DNA of 6,393 bases, taken from Nocardioides sp. Lineage in GTDB: Bacteria > Actinomycetota > Actinomycetes > Propionibacteriales > Nocardioidaceae. Positions 1 to 5,029 of this stretch are shown here, in pieces. Where the stretch lies: assembly GCA_025965295.1 (NCBI GenBank), contig JAOPXF010000388.1, positions 1 to 6,393 on the forward strand, read 5' to 3'. The stretch's first letter is position 1, and each line of letters starts with the position of its first letter. The position numbers and the translations under genes were made by a program. Under the pieces are notes generated by a model, which made no database searches, was not told the origin of the DNA, and saw only the letters and a list, made by a program, of their open reading frames with translations.

Positions 1-140
1 CCGTGGGGTCGTATCGTCGTCTCCTCACCCTCCCCGCAGGGCTGGCCCGACACCGCGTCGCAGGAGCGCGCGTCGAGCAGGGTGAGCTGAGGGTCAGGTT
101 CGAGGACCGGGCCGTGAAGCACGAGGAGAGGACGCCGTGA
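1..140 (+). CDS. ArsA/GET3-like anion-transporting ATPase, C-terminal end (partial)
   Basis: The first whole codon is at position 3, and 45 codons are readable before the TGA at 138-140; the 5' part lies outside the window. The residues begin VGSYRRLLTLPAG, followed by RVAGARVEQGELRVRFED. From memory, this pattern of short beta strands matches the small HSP20-like domain that ends many actinobacterial ArsA-family ATPases, which typically reads VGPYRRLLxLP...VxGAxxxDGxLxVRF. Those proteins are P-loop ATPases whose substrates in actinobacteria are mostly unknown; arsenite transport should not be assumed. The P-loop itself is not in view. The stop overlaps the GTG start of the next gene (GTGA), which implies an operon and translational coupling. 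The alternative is an unrelated short C-terminus that happens to look like this domain. Confidence 0.68.
   Translation, partial: VGSYRRLLTLPAGLARHRVAGARVEQGELRVRFEDRAVKHEERTP
123..132 (+). promoter_or_regulatory. Ribosome binding site for the CxxCxxC protein gene
   Basis: A purine-rich run (GAGGAGAGGA) contains AGGAG at 124-128, 8 nt before the GTG at 137. It lies inside the last codons of the upstream ATPase gene. It decides the start of the next gene, since no other start codon nearby has a comparable site. Confidence 0.65.
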
Positions 141-517
141 GCGAGGAGCCGGACGACGTCGGCAGCGTCTCGGACGAGGCCGTCAAGCTCCTCGGCGCGC
201 TCTCGGACTGGGCCCGCGAGGCCAACGGGCACGTCGCCACCGGCAGCGCGGAGTGCACCTACTGCCCGATCTGCCGCACGGTCCACGCGCTGCGGCAGAC
301 GTCCCCGGAGGTGCGGGAGCATCTCGCGGTGGCGGCGACCTCGCTCCTGCAGGCCGCGGCGGGCCTGCTCGCGACCGCCGTACCGCCCGACGCGCGCGCC
401 GGAGAACCTGGTGGGGCGCGCGGCACCGGGGTCGAGCGCATCGACCTCGACGACGACACCGACGACGACCTCGACGACGACACCGACGGGGCCTGGCCCG
501 AGGAGGATGACCGATGA
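137..517 (+). CDS. Small hypothetical protein with CxxCxxC motif and acidic Asp-rich tail
   Basis: This 126-residue soluble protein has no signal peptide or membrane segment. Residues 12-30 look like a helix (DEAVKLLGALSDWARE). A CTYCPIC motif places cysteines at 40, 43 and 46, with histidines at 50 and 62 that could complete a metal site. Residues 57-82 form an Ala/Leu-rich helix. The last 27 residues are strongly acidic and contain two copies of DLDDDTD. The GTG start has a good Shine-Dalgarno sequence 8 nt upstream and overlaps the previous stop (GTGA). The stop overlaps the start of the first ROK kinase (ATGA). Small proteins in this position beside glucokinase genes are known in actinobacteria (I believe related to DUF5304, C-terminal motif VERIDLD), but none has a function I can name. 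Partnership with the ATPase or the kinase is inferred from gene order only. Confidence 0.82.
   Translation: MSEEPDDVGSVSDEAVKLLGALSDWAREANGHVATGSAECTYCPICRTVHALRQTSPEVREHLAVAATSLLQAAAGLLATAVPPDARAGEPGGARGTGVERIDLDDDTDDDLDDDTDGAWPEEDDR
443..487 (+). repeat. Two-copy 21-bp tandem repeat encoding DLDDDTD
   Basis: Two identical 21-nt copies at 443-463 and 467-487 are separated by one GAC codon, so the effective period is 24 nt or eight residues. Each copy encodes DLDDDTD. The copies lie in the acidic tail of the CxxCxxC protein. Because the period is a multiple of three, copy-number change would keep the frame. Confidence 0.85.
501..506 (+). promoter_or_regulatory. Ribosome binding site (AGGAGG) for the first ROK kinase
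   Basis: A perfect AGGAGG sits 7 nt before the ATG at 514. It doubles as coding sequence for the Glu/Asp-rich C-terminus of the upstream protein. An ATG at 507 abuts this site but is in a different frame, so 514 is the supported start. Confidence 0.8.
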
Positions 518-1455
518 CGCTGGCCTGTGGGGTCGATGTCGGTGGCACGAAGATCGCCGGCGGAGTGATCGACGAGGACGGCACGATCCTCGAGGAGCAC
601 CGGGTGGAGTCCCCGGCGACCGACTCCGAGGCGATCGAGGACGCCATCGCCGGCCTCGTCAAGGAGCTGAGCTCGCGCCACGACATCGCCGCGGTCGGTG
701 TCGGCGCGGCCGGTTACATCAACAAGGCGCGGTCCACCGTGCTCTTCTCGCCGAACCTGGCCTGGCGCGACGTCGACCTCAAGGGCGAGCTCGAGCGCCG
801 TCTGGACCTCCCGGTCGTGATCGAGAACGACGCCAACGCCGCGGCGTGGGGCGAGTTCAGGTTCGGTGCGGGTCACGACGTCGACGACCTGCTGCTGGTC
901 ACCGTCGGCACCGGCGTGGGCGGGGGTGTGGTCCTCGACGGCGAGCTCTACCGCGGTGCCTTCGGGGTCGGCGCCGAGATCGGCCACATGCGGGTCGTGC
1001 CGGACGGGATCGTCTGCGGCTGCGGCAAGAAGGGCTGCTTCGAGCAGTACGGCAGCGGGTCGGCGCTCGTGCGCGAGGCACGTGCGGCGGCGGCGGGCGG
1101 CTCGCCGCTGTCCCAGCCCCTGCTCAAGCTGGCCGGCGGTGACCCGCTCAAGATCACCGGACCCCTCATCACCGACGCGGCCCGCGACGGGGACCCGTTC
1201 GCGATCGGTCAGCTCGCGATCCTCGGCACCTGGCTGGGGGAGGGCATCGCCTCCCTCACCGAGGTCCTCGACCCCGCCGTCGTCGTGATCGGCGGCGGCG
1301 TCAGCGAGGCGGGCGAGCTGCTGCTCGCGCCGGTGCGCGCGGCGTTCCTGCCCCAGCTGACCGCCCACGAGCACCGGCCCATCCTCGAGATCCGCAAGGC
1401 CCGGCTCGGCAACCGTGCGGGGCTGATCGGCGCCGCCGACCTGGCCCGCCGGTAA
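514..1455 (+). CDS. ROK-family sugar kinase, probable glucokinase (first of a tandem pair)
   Basis: This 313-residue protein has the normal length for an actinobacterial ROK glucokinase. It should phosphorylate glucose (or a related hexose) with ATP in the cytoplasm. Visible motifs in order: the phosphate-binding loop DVGGTK at 8-13; ENDANA at 104-109, with D106 the expected catalytic base; the GTGVGGG loop at 132-138; E155 and H158 in EIGH, which contact sugar and zinc in this family; the zinc cysteines C168, C170 and C175 in CGCGKKGC; E177 right after; and a C-terminal glycine-rich stretch (GGGVSEAGE, 260-268). All expected catalytic and metal residues are present, so it should be active. 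The ATG overlaps the preceding stop and follows a strong AGGAGG. A second ROK gene follows after 5 nt. Sugar specificity cannot be read from the sequence, so no symbol is given. Confidence 0.93.
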   Translation: MTLACGVDVGGTKIAGGVIDEDGTILEEHRVESPATDSEAIEDAIAGLVKELSSRHDIAAVGVGAAGYINKARSTVLFSPNLAWRDVDLKGELERRLDLPVVIENDANAAAWGEFRFGAGHDVDDLLLVTVGTGVGGGVVLDGELYRGAFGVGAEIGHMRVVPDGIVCGCGKKGCFEQYGSGSALVREARAAAAGGSPLSQPLLKLAGGDPLKITGPLITDAARDGDPFAIGQLAILGTWLGEGIASLTEVLDPAVVVIGGGVSEAGELLLAPVRAAFLPQLTAHEHRPILEIRKARLGNRAGLIGAADLARR

Positions 1456-1460
1456 CCCGG

Positions 1461-2411
1461 GTGGGCCTTTTCATCGGTGTCGACGTCGGGGGCACCAAGG
1501 TGCTCGCCGCGGTGGTCTCCGACACCGGCGAGGTGCTGCGCACCGCACGCCGGTCCACTCCGGGGCGCAGGGTCGACGCCCGGCTCGTCGAGGACGCGCT
1601 CACCGCGGCCGTCGTCGAGGTCGCAGACGGTGCTCCCGTCGACGGCGTCGGGATCGCAGCAGCCGGGTTCGTCGACGCCGCCGGCGAACGGGTGATGTTC
1701 GCGCCGCACCTGCCCTGGCGCGGCGAGGACGTCCGGGCCCGGCTCGCGGAGCGCTGGGGCACGGTCGTGGCGCTCGACAACGACGCCAACTGCACGGCTC
1801 GCGCCGAGTGCGCGTACGGCGCCGCCCGCGGCGTGGCCGACGTCGTCGTGCTGACGCTCGGCACCGGCATCGGGGGCGCCCTCGTCATCGGTGGGCGGGT
1901 GCACCGGGGCCGCAACGGGATGGCGGGGGAGTTCGGCCACATGCAGGTCGTGCCCGACGGCCAGCCGTGCGAGTGCGGCAACCGGGGGTGCTGGGAGCAG
2001 TACTGCTCCGGGAACGCGCTGGTCCGCTACGCCCGCGCCCGGATCGGCCACGAGCCGACGGTGCTCGAGGAGCTCTGCTCGGGCAACCCCGACCTGCTGG
2101 TCGGGCCGATGGTGACCGACGCCGCCGAGGACGGCGACCTCGTCGCCCGGCAGGCGTTCGCCTCCGTGGGGGACTGGCTCGGCGTCGGCGTGGCCAACCT
2201 GGTCGCGGCGTTCGACCCCGACTGCGTCGTGGTCGGCGGCGGGGTCTCGGCGGCGGGCGCCCGGCTTCTCGAGCCGGCCCGGGCCGCCCTCGCCCGCGCG
2301 CTGGTCGGCGGCGCGGACCGCCTCGTACCCCCGCTGCTGCGTGTCGAGCTGGGCCCGCAGTCCGGCGTCGTGGGAGCCGCGGACCTCGTGCGCTCGGTGG
2401 TCGCGGGCTAG
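1461..2411 (+). CDS. ROK-family sugar kinase, probable glucokinase (second of a tandem pair)
   Basis: This 316-residue paralogue of the preceding gene is similar over its full length (roughly 40-50% identity by eye, not computed). It has DVGGTK at 8-13, DNDAN at 106-110 with catalytic D108, GTGIGG at 134-139, E157 and H160 in EFGH, zinc cysteines C170, C172 and C177 in CECGNRGC, and E179. The stretch around the zinc site (CWEQYCSGNALVRYAR) is closer to what I recall of Streptomyces GlkA than the first copy is. After the catalytic motif the usual AAAWGE is replaced by CTARAE, a departure from the first copy. The GTG start lies 5 nt after the upstream stop with no clear Shine-Dalgarno sequence, so reinitiation by ribosomes leaving the first kinase gene is likely. 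The TAG stop overlaps the stop of the convergent gene. Either copy could be the housekeeping glucokinase. Confidence 0.92.
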   Translation: MGLFIGVDVGGTKVLAAVVSDTGEVLRTARRSTPGRRVDARLVEDALTAAVVEVADGAPVDGVGIAAAGFVDAAGERVMFAPHLPWRGEDVRARLAERWGTVVALDNDANCTARAECAYGAARGVADVVVLTLGTGIGGALVIGGRVHRGRNGMAGEFGHMQVVPDGQPCECGNRGCWEQYCSGNALVRYARARIGHEPTVLEELCSGNPDLLVGPMVTDAAEDGDLVARQAFASVGDWLGVGVANLVAAFDPDCVVVGGGVSAAGARLLEPARAALARALVGGADRLVPPLLRVELGPQSGVVGAADLVRSVVAG

Positions 2412-3652
2412 ACCCTGCGGTAGCCCGGCACCAGCTCGACGGCCAGCTGCTCCAGGAAGAGCCCGACGTCGGTCACGATCCCGCGGGCCTGCGACGACCC
2501 CCGGTCGGCGAGCTTGGTCACCGTGGCCGGGTTGATGTCGACGCACACGAGCGGGATCGAGGCCGGCAGGATGTTGCCGGTCGCGACCGAGTGGAGCATG
2601 GTCGCCACCATCAGGCAGAAGCCCACGTCGGCGATCTCCGCGCGCATCGCACGCTGGCCCTCGATCACGTCGGTGTAGACGTCGGGCAGGGGGCCGTCGT
2701 CGCGAACCGAGCCGACGAGCACGAATGTCTTCTGATGCTTGACCAGCGCGTGCATGATGCCGCCGGTGAGCACGCCGTTGTCGACCGCGGCCCGGATCGA
2801 GCCCTGCTTGCGGATCGTGTTCAGCGCCCGGATGTGGTGCTCGTGGCCGTGCTCGACGCCGCGGCCCATCGCGAGGTCGACCCCGAGGCTGGTGCCGTAG
2901 AGGGAGGCCTCGATGTCGTGGGTGGCCAGCGCGTTGCCGGCGAAGAGGGCGTCGACGAAGCCGGCGTCGACCATGGCGACCATCGCGGGCGCGGCACCGG
3001 TGTGGACGACCCCGGGGCCGCCGACCCACAGGACCAACTTGCCGGCGGCCCTGGCCTCGCGCATGCCGTCCGCCACCTGGCGGACCAGCACCGCCTGGGG
3101 CTTCTCCGAGGACACGTCGGACTCCATGAAGCCGAACGACTCCGAGGTCTTGTCCAGGATGGGTGCCTGGACCCGGATGCCGTTGGCGCCGCAGACGACC
3201 GCCATGCCGACGCGGACGTCGGACATCGGCAGCGTCACCACACGGGTGACCGCCCCGGAGTCGTCGTAGCTGACGACGAGACCGCAGTCCATCTCGGGGT
3301 TCTCGACGTCGACCCAGCGACCCGCGATGCGGAGCTTGGTCGCGAGGTTGGTGGTCGAGTAGAAGCCCTCGGGGAACACGCCGTCGGTGTCGCAGAGACT
3401 GACCTCGGCCTCGCCGGGGTCGACCTGGTTGACGCCACGGGTCTGCAGCCGCATCAGCAGCCGCTGCAGCGCCGGGTCGTCCTCCGCGGTGACCGTGATC
3501 GTGGCCCGGGAGGTGTCGGCGGCCTCGTGGCCGACCTCGAACTTGTCGATGACGTAGTCGCCGCCGTACTCACGGATGTCATCGAGGATGCGGCTCAGGA
3601 TGCCGGTGTCCATCAGGTGACCGGTGATCTCGACGGTCTCGCTCTCACTCAC
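2408..3652 (-). CDS. TIGR00300/LOR-SDH-type protein, candidate ornithine cyclodeaminase
   Basis: The protein has 414 residues from the preferred GTG at 3652 and starts MSESETVEITGHLMDTGILS. The N-terminal part (about 5-100) matches the TIGR00300 family as I remember it, ending in DTDGVFPEGFYSTTNLAT (88-105). The C-terminal part has a glycine-rich turn, VGGPGVVHTGA (210-220), suited to nucleotide binding, then LFAGNALATHDIE (236-248), a His-rich GHEHH (269-273), and NGVLTGGIMHALV (292-304). Relatives include the C-terminal domain of cyanobacterial arginine-dihydrolase/ornithine-cyclodeaminase enzymes and archaeal proteins reported to convert ornithine to proline and ammonia. The N-terminal arginine-dihydrolase domain of the cyanobacterial enzymes is absent. 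Function here is inferred from family only; saccharopine/lysine metabolism is the alternative. An in-frame GTG at 3670 would add six residues (MASVHR), but neither start has a Shine-Dalgarno sequence and 3652 has a well-spaced -10 hexamer. Confidence 0.85.
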   Translation of the reverse strand: MSESETVEITGHLMDTGILSRILDDIREYGGDYVIDKFEVGHEAADTSRATITVTAEDDPALQRLLMRLQTRGVNQVDPGEAEVSLCDTDGVFPEGFYSTTNLATKLRIAGRWVDVENPEMDCGLVVSYDDSGAVTRVVTLPMSDVRVGMAVVCGANGIRVQAPILDKTSESFGFMESDVSSEKPQAVLVRQVADGMREARAAGKLVLWVGGPGVVHTGAAPAMVAMVDAGFVDALFAGNALATHDIEASLYGTSLGVDLAMGRGVEHGHEHHIRALNTIRKQGSIRAAVDNGVLTGGIMHALVKHQKTFVLVGSVRDDGPLPDVYTDVIEGQRAMRAEIADVGFCLMVATMLHSVATGNILPASIPLVCVDINPATVTKLADRGSSQARGIVTDVGLFLEQLAVELVPGYRRV

Positions 3653-3659
3653 TCGATGC

Positions 3660-3665
3660 ACACTA
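3660..3665 (-). promoter_or_regulatory. Putative -10 hexamer (TAGTGT) for leaderless transcription of the TIGR00300 gene
   Basis: TAGTGT on the minus strand fits the actinobacterial TANNNT pattern and is followed by exactly 7 nt before the GTG at 3652, which would be the first transcribed base. No convincing -35 is visible. Use of this promoter would rule out the upstream GTG at 3670. Confidence 0.45.
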
Positions 3666-3698
3666 GCCACCCCGGGCCGGTGCCCGCGTGGGGGTGGG

Positions 3699-4103
3699 TC
3701 AGAGTCGGGCGCCGTCGTCGCCCGGGTCGCGGGGCCCGGTGGGCATCTTGACCACGAGGTAGGCGAAGCCGCCGATGAACCAGGCGACCAGCAGGTAGCC
3801 GATCCACGCCGGCAGGTGCAGGCCGAGGACCAGCGCGATCAGGAGCAGGGCGGGAGAGCCGAAGAGGCCGGTCCACGCGACGAGACGGTCGGGCTCCACG
3901 CGCGGCAGCGGCGGCGGCGGTGGCGGCACGAACTGGTCGTCGTCCCAGGCGGCAGGCGGCTCGCCGGACTCGTCGCCCGGGTCGTCCCAGGCGGGCGCGG
4001 CCGGCGGAGGCGGCAGGTCGACCTCGGGGTGGTCGACGTCGGCCCGGTCGCCGTAGTTCTCGACGATCGAGCGCCAGACGTCGTCTTCGTTGTCGGGCTG
4101 CAC
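3699..4103 (-). CDS. Small proline-rich membrane protein of unknown function
   Basis: This 134-residue protein starts MQPDNEDDVWRSIVENYGD. Residues 1-58 are acidic and polar (many Asp, Glu and Pro), and FVPPPPPPLPR at 58-68 is a polyproline run. Residues about 74-95 (VAWTGLFGSPALLLIALVLGL) and 98-118 (PAWIGYLLVAWFIGGFAYLVV) are two likely transmembrane helices. A short charged tail ends in DDGARL. With a short hydrophilic loop between the helices, both termini should lie on the same side, probably the cytoplasm. From memory, similar proteins with the FVPPPPPPLP motif occur in many actinobacteria without assigned function. The GTG at 4103 is preferred because a -10 hexamer lies 6 nt upstream and no ATG or GTG competes there. 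The gene ends 46 nt before the preferred start of the TIGR00300 gene and begins 38 nt after the end of the hydrolase gene. Confidence 0.85.
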   Translation of the reverse strand: MQPDNEDDVWRSIVENYGDRADVDHPEVDLPPPPAAPAWDDPGDESGEPPAAWDDDQFVPPPPPPLPRVEPDRLVAWTGLFGSPALLLIALVLGLHLPAWIGYLLVAWFIGGFAYLVVKMPTGPRDPGDDGARL

Positions 4104-4109
4104 GTCACG

Positions 4110-4115
4110 AGCCTA
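4110..4115 (-). promoter_or_regulatory. Putative -10 hexamer (TAGGCT) for the small membrane protein gene
   Basis: TAGGCT on the minus strand is followed by 6 nt and then the GTG start at 4103. This spacing is typical of leaderless actinobacterial transcripts. No Shine-Dalgarno sequence is present. The same hexamer precedes the acyltransferase gene at 4957. Confidence 0.45.
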
Positions 4116-4141
4116 GGCCCCCGGGGGTCGGCAGACGCCCG

Positions 4142-4912
4142 TCAGTCGCCCGTCACCCGCGCGACGAACGCCGCCGACTCCTCGAAGATCCGGTCGGCGT
4201 CGTTGTCCAGCGTCGCGACGTGGTAGCTCTCCTCGAGCCTGCGCTCGAGGATCTCGCGCGAGGAGACCTTGCCGGTGATGAGGGGCTGCGAGAGCTCGTC
4301 GACCACGTGGTCGACCGTCGAGCGGAAGTAGAGCAGGGGCGCGGTCACCTTGGGCAGGTCCGCGACGAGGGGCGGCCAGGCGCTGAACATCGAGTGGGCC
4401 GCCCGCAGGGGGGTGCGGGTGTAGCCGTACTCCTCGCCGCCCTCCTTCTTGATGTCGTTGATGATTCCCGGGAAGGACGGGACCACGTGCTTGAGCACCG
4501 GCAGCAGCTTCACGTCGAGCCGCTTGGTCGCCACGGCGGGGTTGACGACGACGACGCCGGCGATCCGGTCCGGGTGGTCGGCGGCCAGGCGCAGCACCAG
4601 CGCACCGCCCATCGAGAGACCCGCGACGACCACGGCGTCGTTGTCGGCGGAGAGCTTCTCGAACGCGCGGCTCACCTCGGCGTACCAGTCGGCCCAGCCC
4701 GTCTTGTTCATGTCCTGCCACGACGTGCCGTGGCCGGGGAGCCTCGGCACCTCCACGGCGTACCCCTGTGTCGCGAGGAACTCGCCCCAGGGCTTCATCG
4801 AGGCCGGCGAGCCGGTGAAGCCGTGGCTGAGCAGGACGCCGATCCGCCGCCCGCCGGTCAGGTCGGGCCTGGCCGCGACGGAGAGCGGCGAGGCCATGGG
4901 GTGGATGGTCAT
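4142..4912 (-). CDS. Alpha/beta hydrolase, Est30/monoacylglycerol lipase-like carboxylesterase
   Basis: This 256-residue cytoplasmic serine hydrolase has no signal peptide. The oxyanion-hole segment is LLSHGFTGSP (27-36), and a second loop PRLPGHG (56-62) follows strand 4. The nucleophile elbow is GLSMGG, with S100 as nucleophile. D201 in STVDHVV and H231 in SYHVATLD complete a full catalytic triad. The HGFTG, PGHG, GLSMGG and HVxTLD motifs match Bacillus Est30-type carboxylesterases and monoacylglycerol lipases, so hydrolysis of short acyl esters or monoglycerides is the likely role; the real substrate is unknown. The ATG at 4912 has no Shine-Dalgarno sequence but lies 7 nt after a -10-like hexamer; an in-frame ATG at 4897 is the alternative. 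The gene is divergent from the acyltransferase gene, so the two could share control of lipid acyl turnover, though that is inference. Confidence 0.9.
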   Translation of the reverse strand: MTIHPMASPLSVAARPDLTGGRRIGVLLSHGFTGSPASMKPWGEFLATQGYAVEVPRLPGHGTSWQDMNKTGWADWYAEVSRAFEKLSADNDAVVVAGLSMGGALVLRLAADHPDRIAGVVVVNPAVATKRLDVKLLPVLKHVVPSFPGIINDIKKEGGEEYGYTRTPLRAAHSMFSAWPPLVADLPKVTAPLLYFRSTVDHVVDELSQPLITGKVSSREILERRLEESYHVATLDNDADRIFEESAAFVARVTGD

Positions 4913-4919
4913 GCGCCGA

Positions 4920-4925
4920 ATTGTG
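4920..4925 (-). promoter_or_regulatory. Putative -10 hexamer (CACAAT) for the hydrolase gene
   Basis: On the minus strand CACAAT matches TATAAT at four of six positions and is followed by 7 nt and then the ATG at 4912, so the mRNA could begin at the start codon. The first base deviates from consensus, and no good -35 is seen. Confidence 0.35.
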
Positions 4926-4956
4926 CACCAGAGAGGCGCCCGGCGTCCCGCGGGTC

Positions 4957-4962
4957 TAGGCT
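4957..4962 (+). promoter_or_regulatory. Putative -10 hexamer (TAGGCT) for the acyltransferase/sensor kinase genes
   Basis: TAGGCT fits TANNNT. A start site about 7 nt downstream would give a leader of roughly 60 nt containing the ribosome binding site at 5015-5021. No clear -35 element is present, so the call rests on the hexamer and its position alone. Confidence 0.35.
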
Positions 4963-5014
4963 TCGCGGCGTCGGGTCCACCAGTCGGATCCAGCGGGCAG
5001 CGCGCCGGGATCTT

Positions 5015-5021
5015 GGGGAGG
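5015..5021 (+). promoter_or_regulatory. Ribosome binding site (GGGGAGG) for the acyltransferase gene
   Basis: GGGGAGG lies 8 nt before the GTG at 5030. It fixes the start well inside a longer open frame that runs in from the opposite-strand genes. Confidence 0.75.
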
Positions 5022-5029
5022 TTCGAAGA

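Larger units (their letters stand above)
4913..5029. promoter_or_regulatory. Divergent intergenic region between the hydrolase and acyltransferase genes
   Basis: This 117-nt spacer is the largest non-coding stretch in the window. It carries a minus-strand -10-like hexamer for the hydrolase at its left edge, a plus-strand TAGGCT at 4957-4962, and the acyltransferase ribosome binding site at 5015-5021. I see no clear operator palindrome, riboswitch or small ORF in it. Confidence 0.6.

Noticed and set aside
1209..3029. Long minus-strand open frame of 606 codons across the ROK genes
   Set aside because: It lies antisense to two clear ROK kinases and runs into the TIGR00300 gene in another frame. 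Its product is Arg/Gly/Ala/Pro-rich low-complexity sequence typical of shadow frames in high-GC DNA.
3673..3686. Small hairpin (5-bp stem, 4-nt loop) between the membrane protein and TIGR00300 genes
   Set aside because: The stem is short, there is no T-tract on either strand, and such hairpins are frequent by chance at this GC content, so it is not called as a terminator.
1808..3751. Long plus-strand open frame of 647 codons
   Set aside because: It is a frame shadow of the second ROK gene and then antisense to the TIGR00300 gene; it has no recognisable domain and no ribosome binding site.
4118..4127. Perfect palindrome of five C and five G
   Set aside because: It is too short and too simple in a GC-rich genome to be called an operator or terminator, although it lies just upstream of a putative -10 hexamer.
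3920..5029. Upstream extension of the acyltransferase frame, adding about 370 codons
   Set aside because: The extension is antisense to the small membrane protein and the hydrolase and is low-complexity. PlsC homology begins only at the GTG at 5030, which has its own ribosome binding site.
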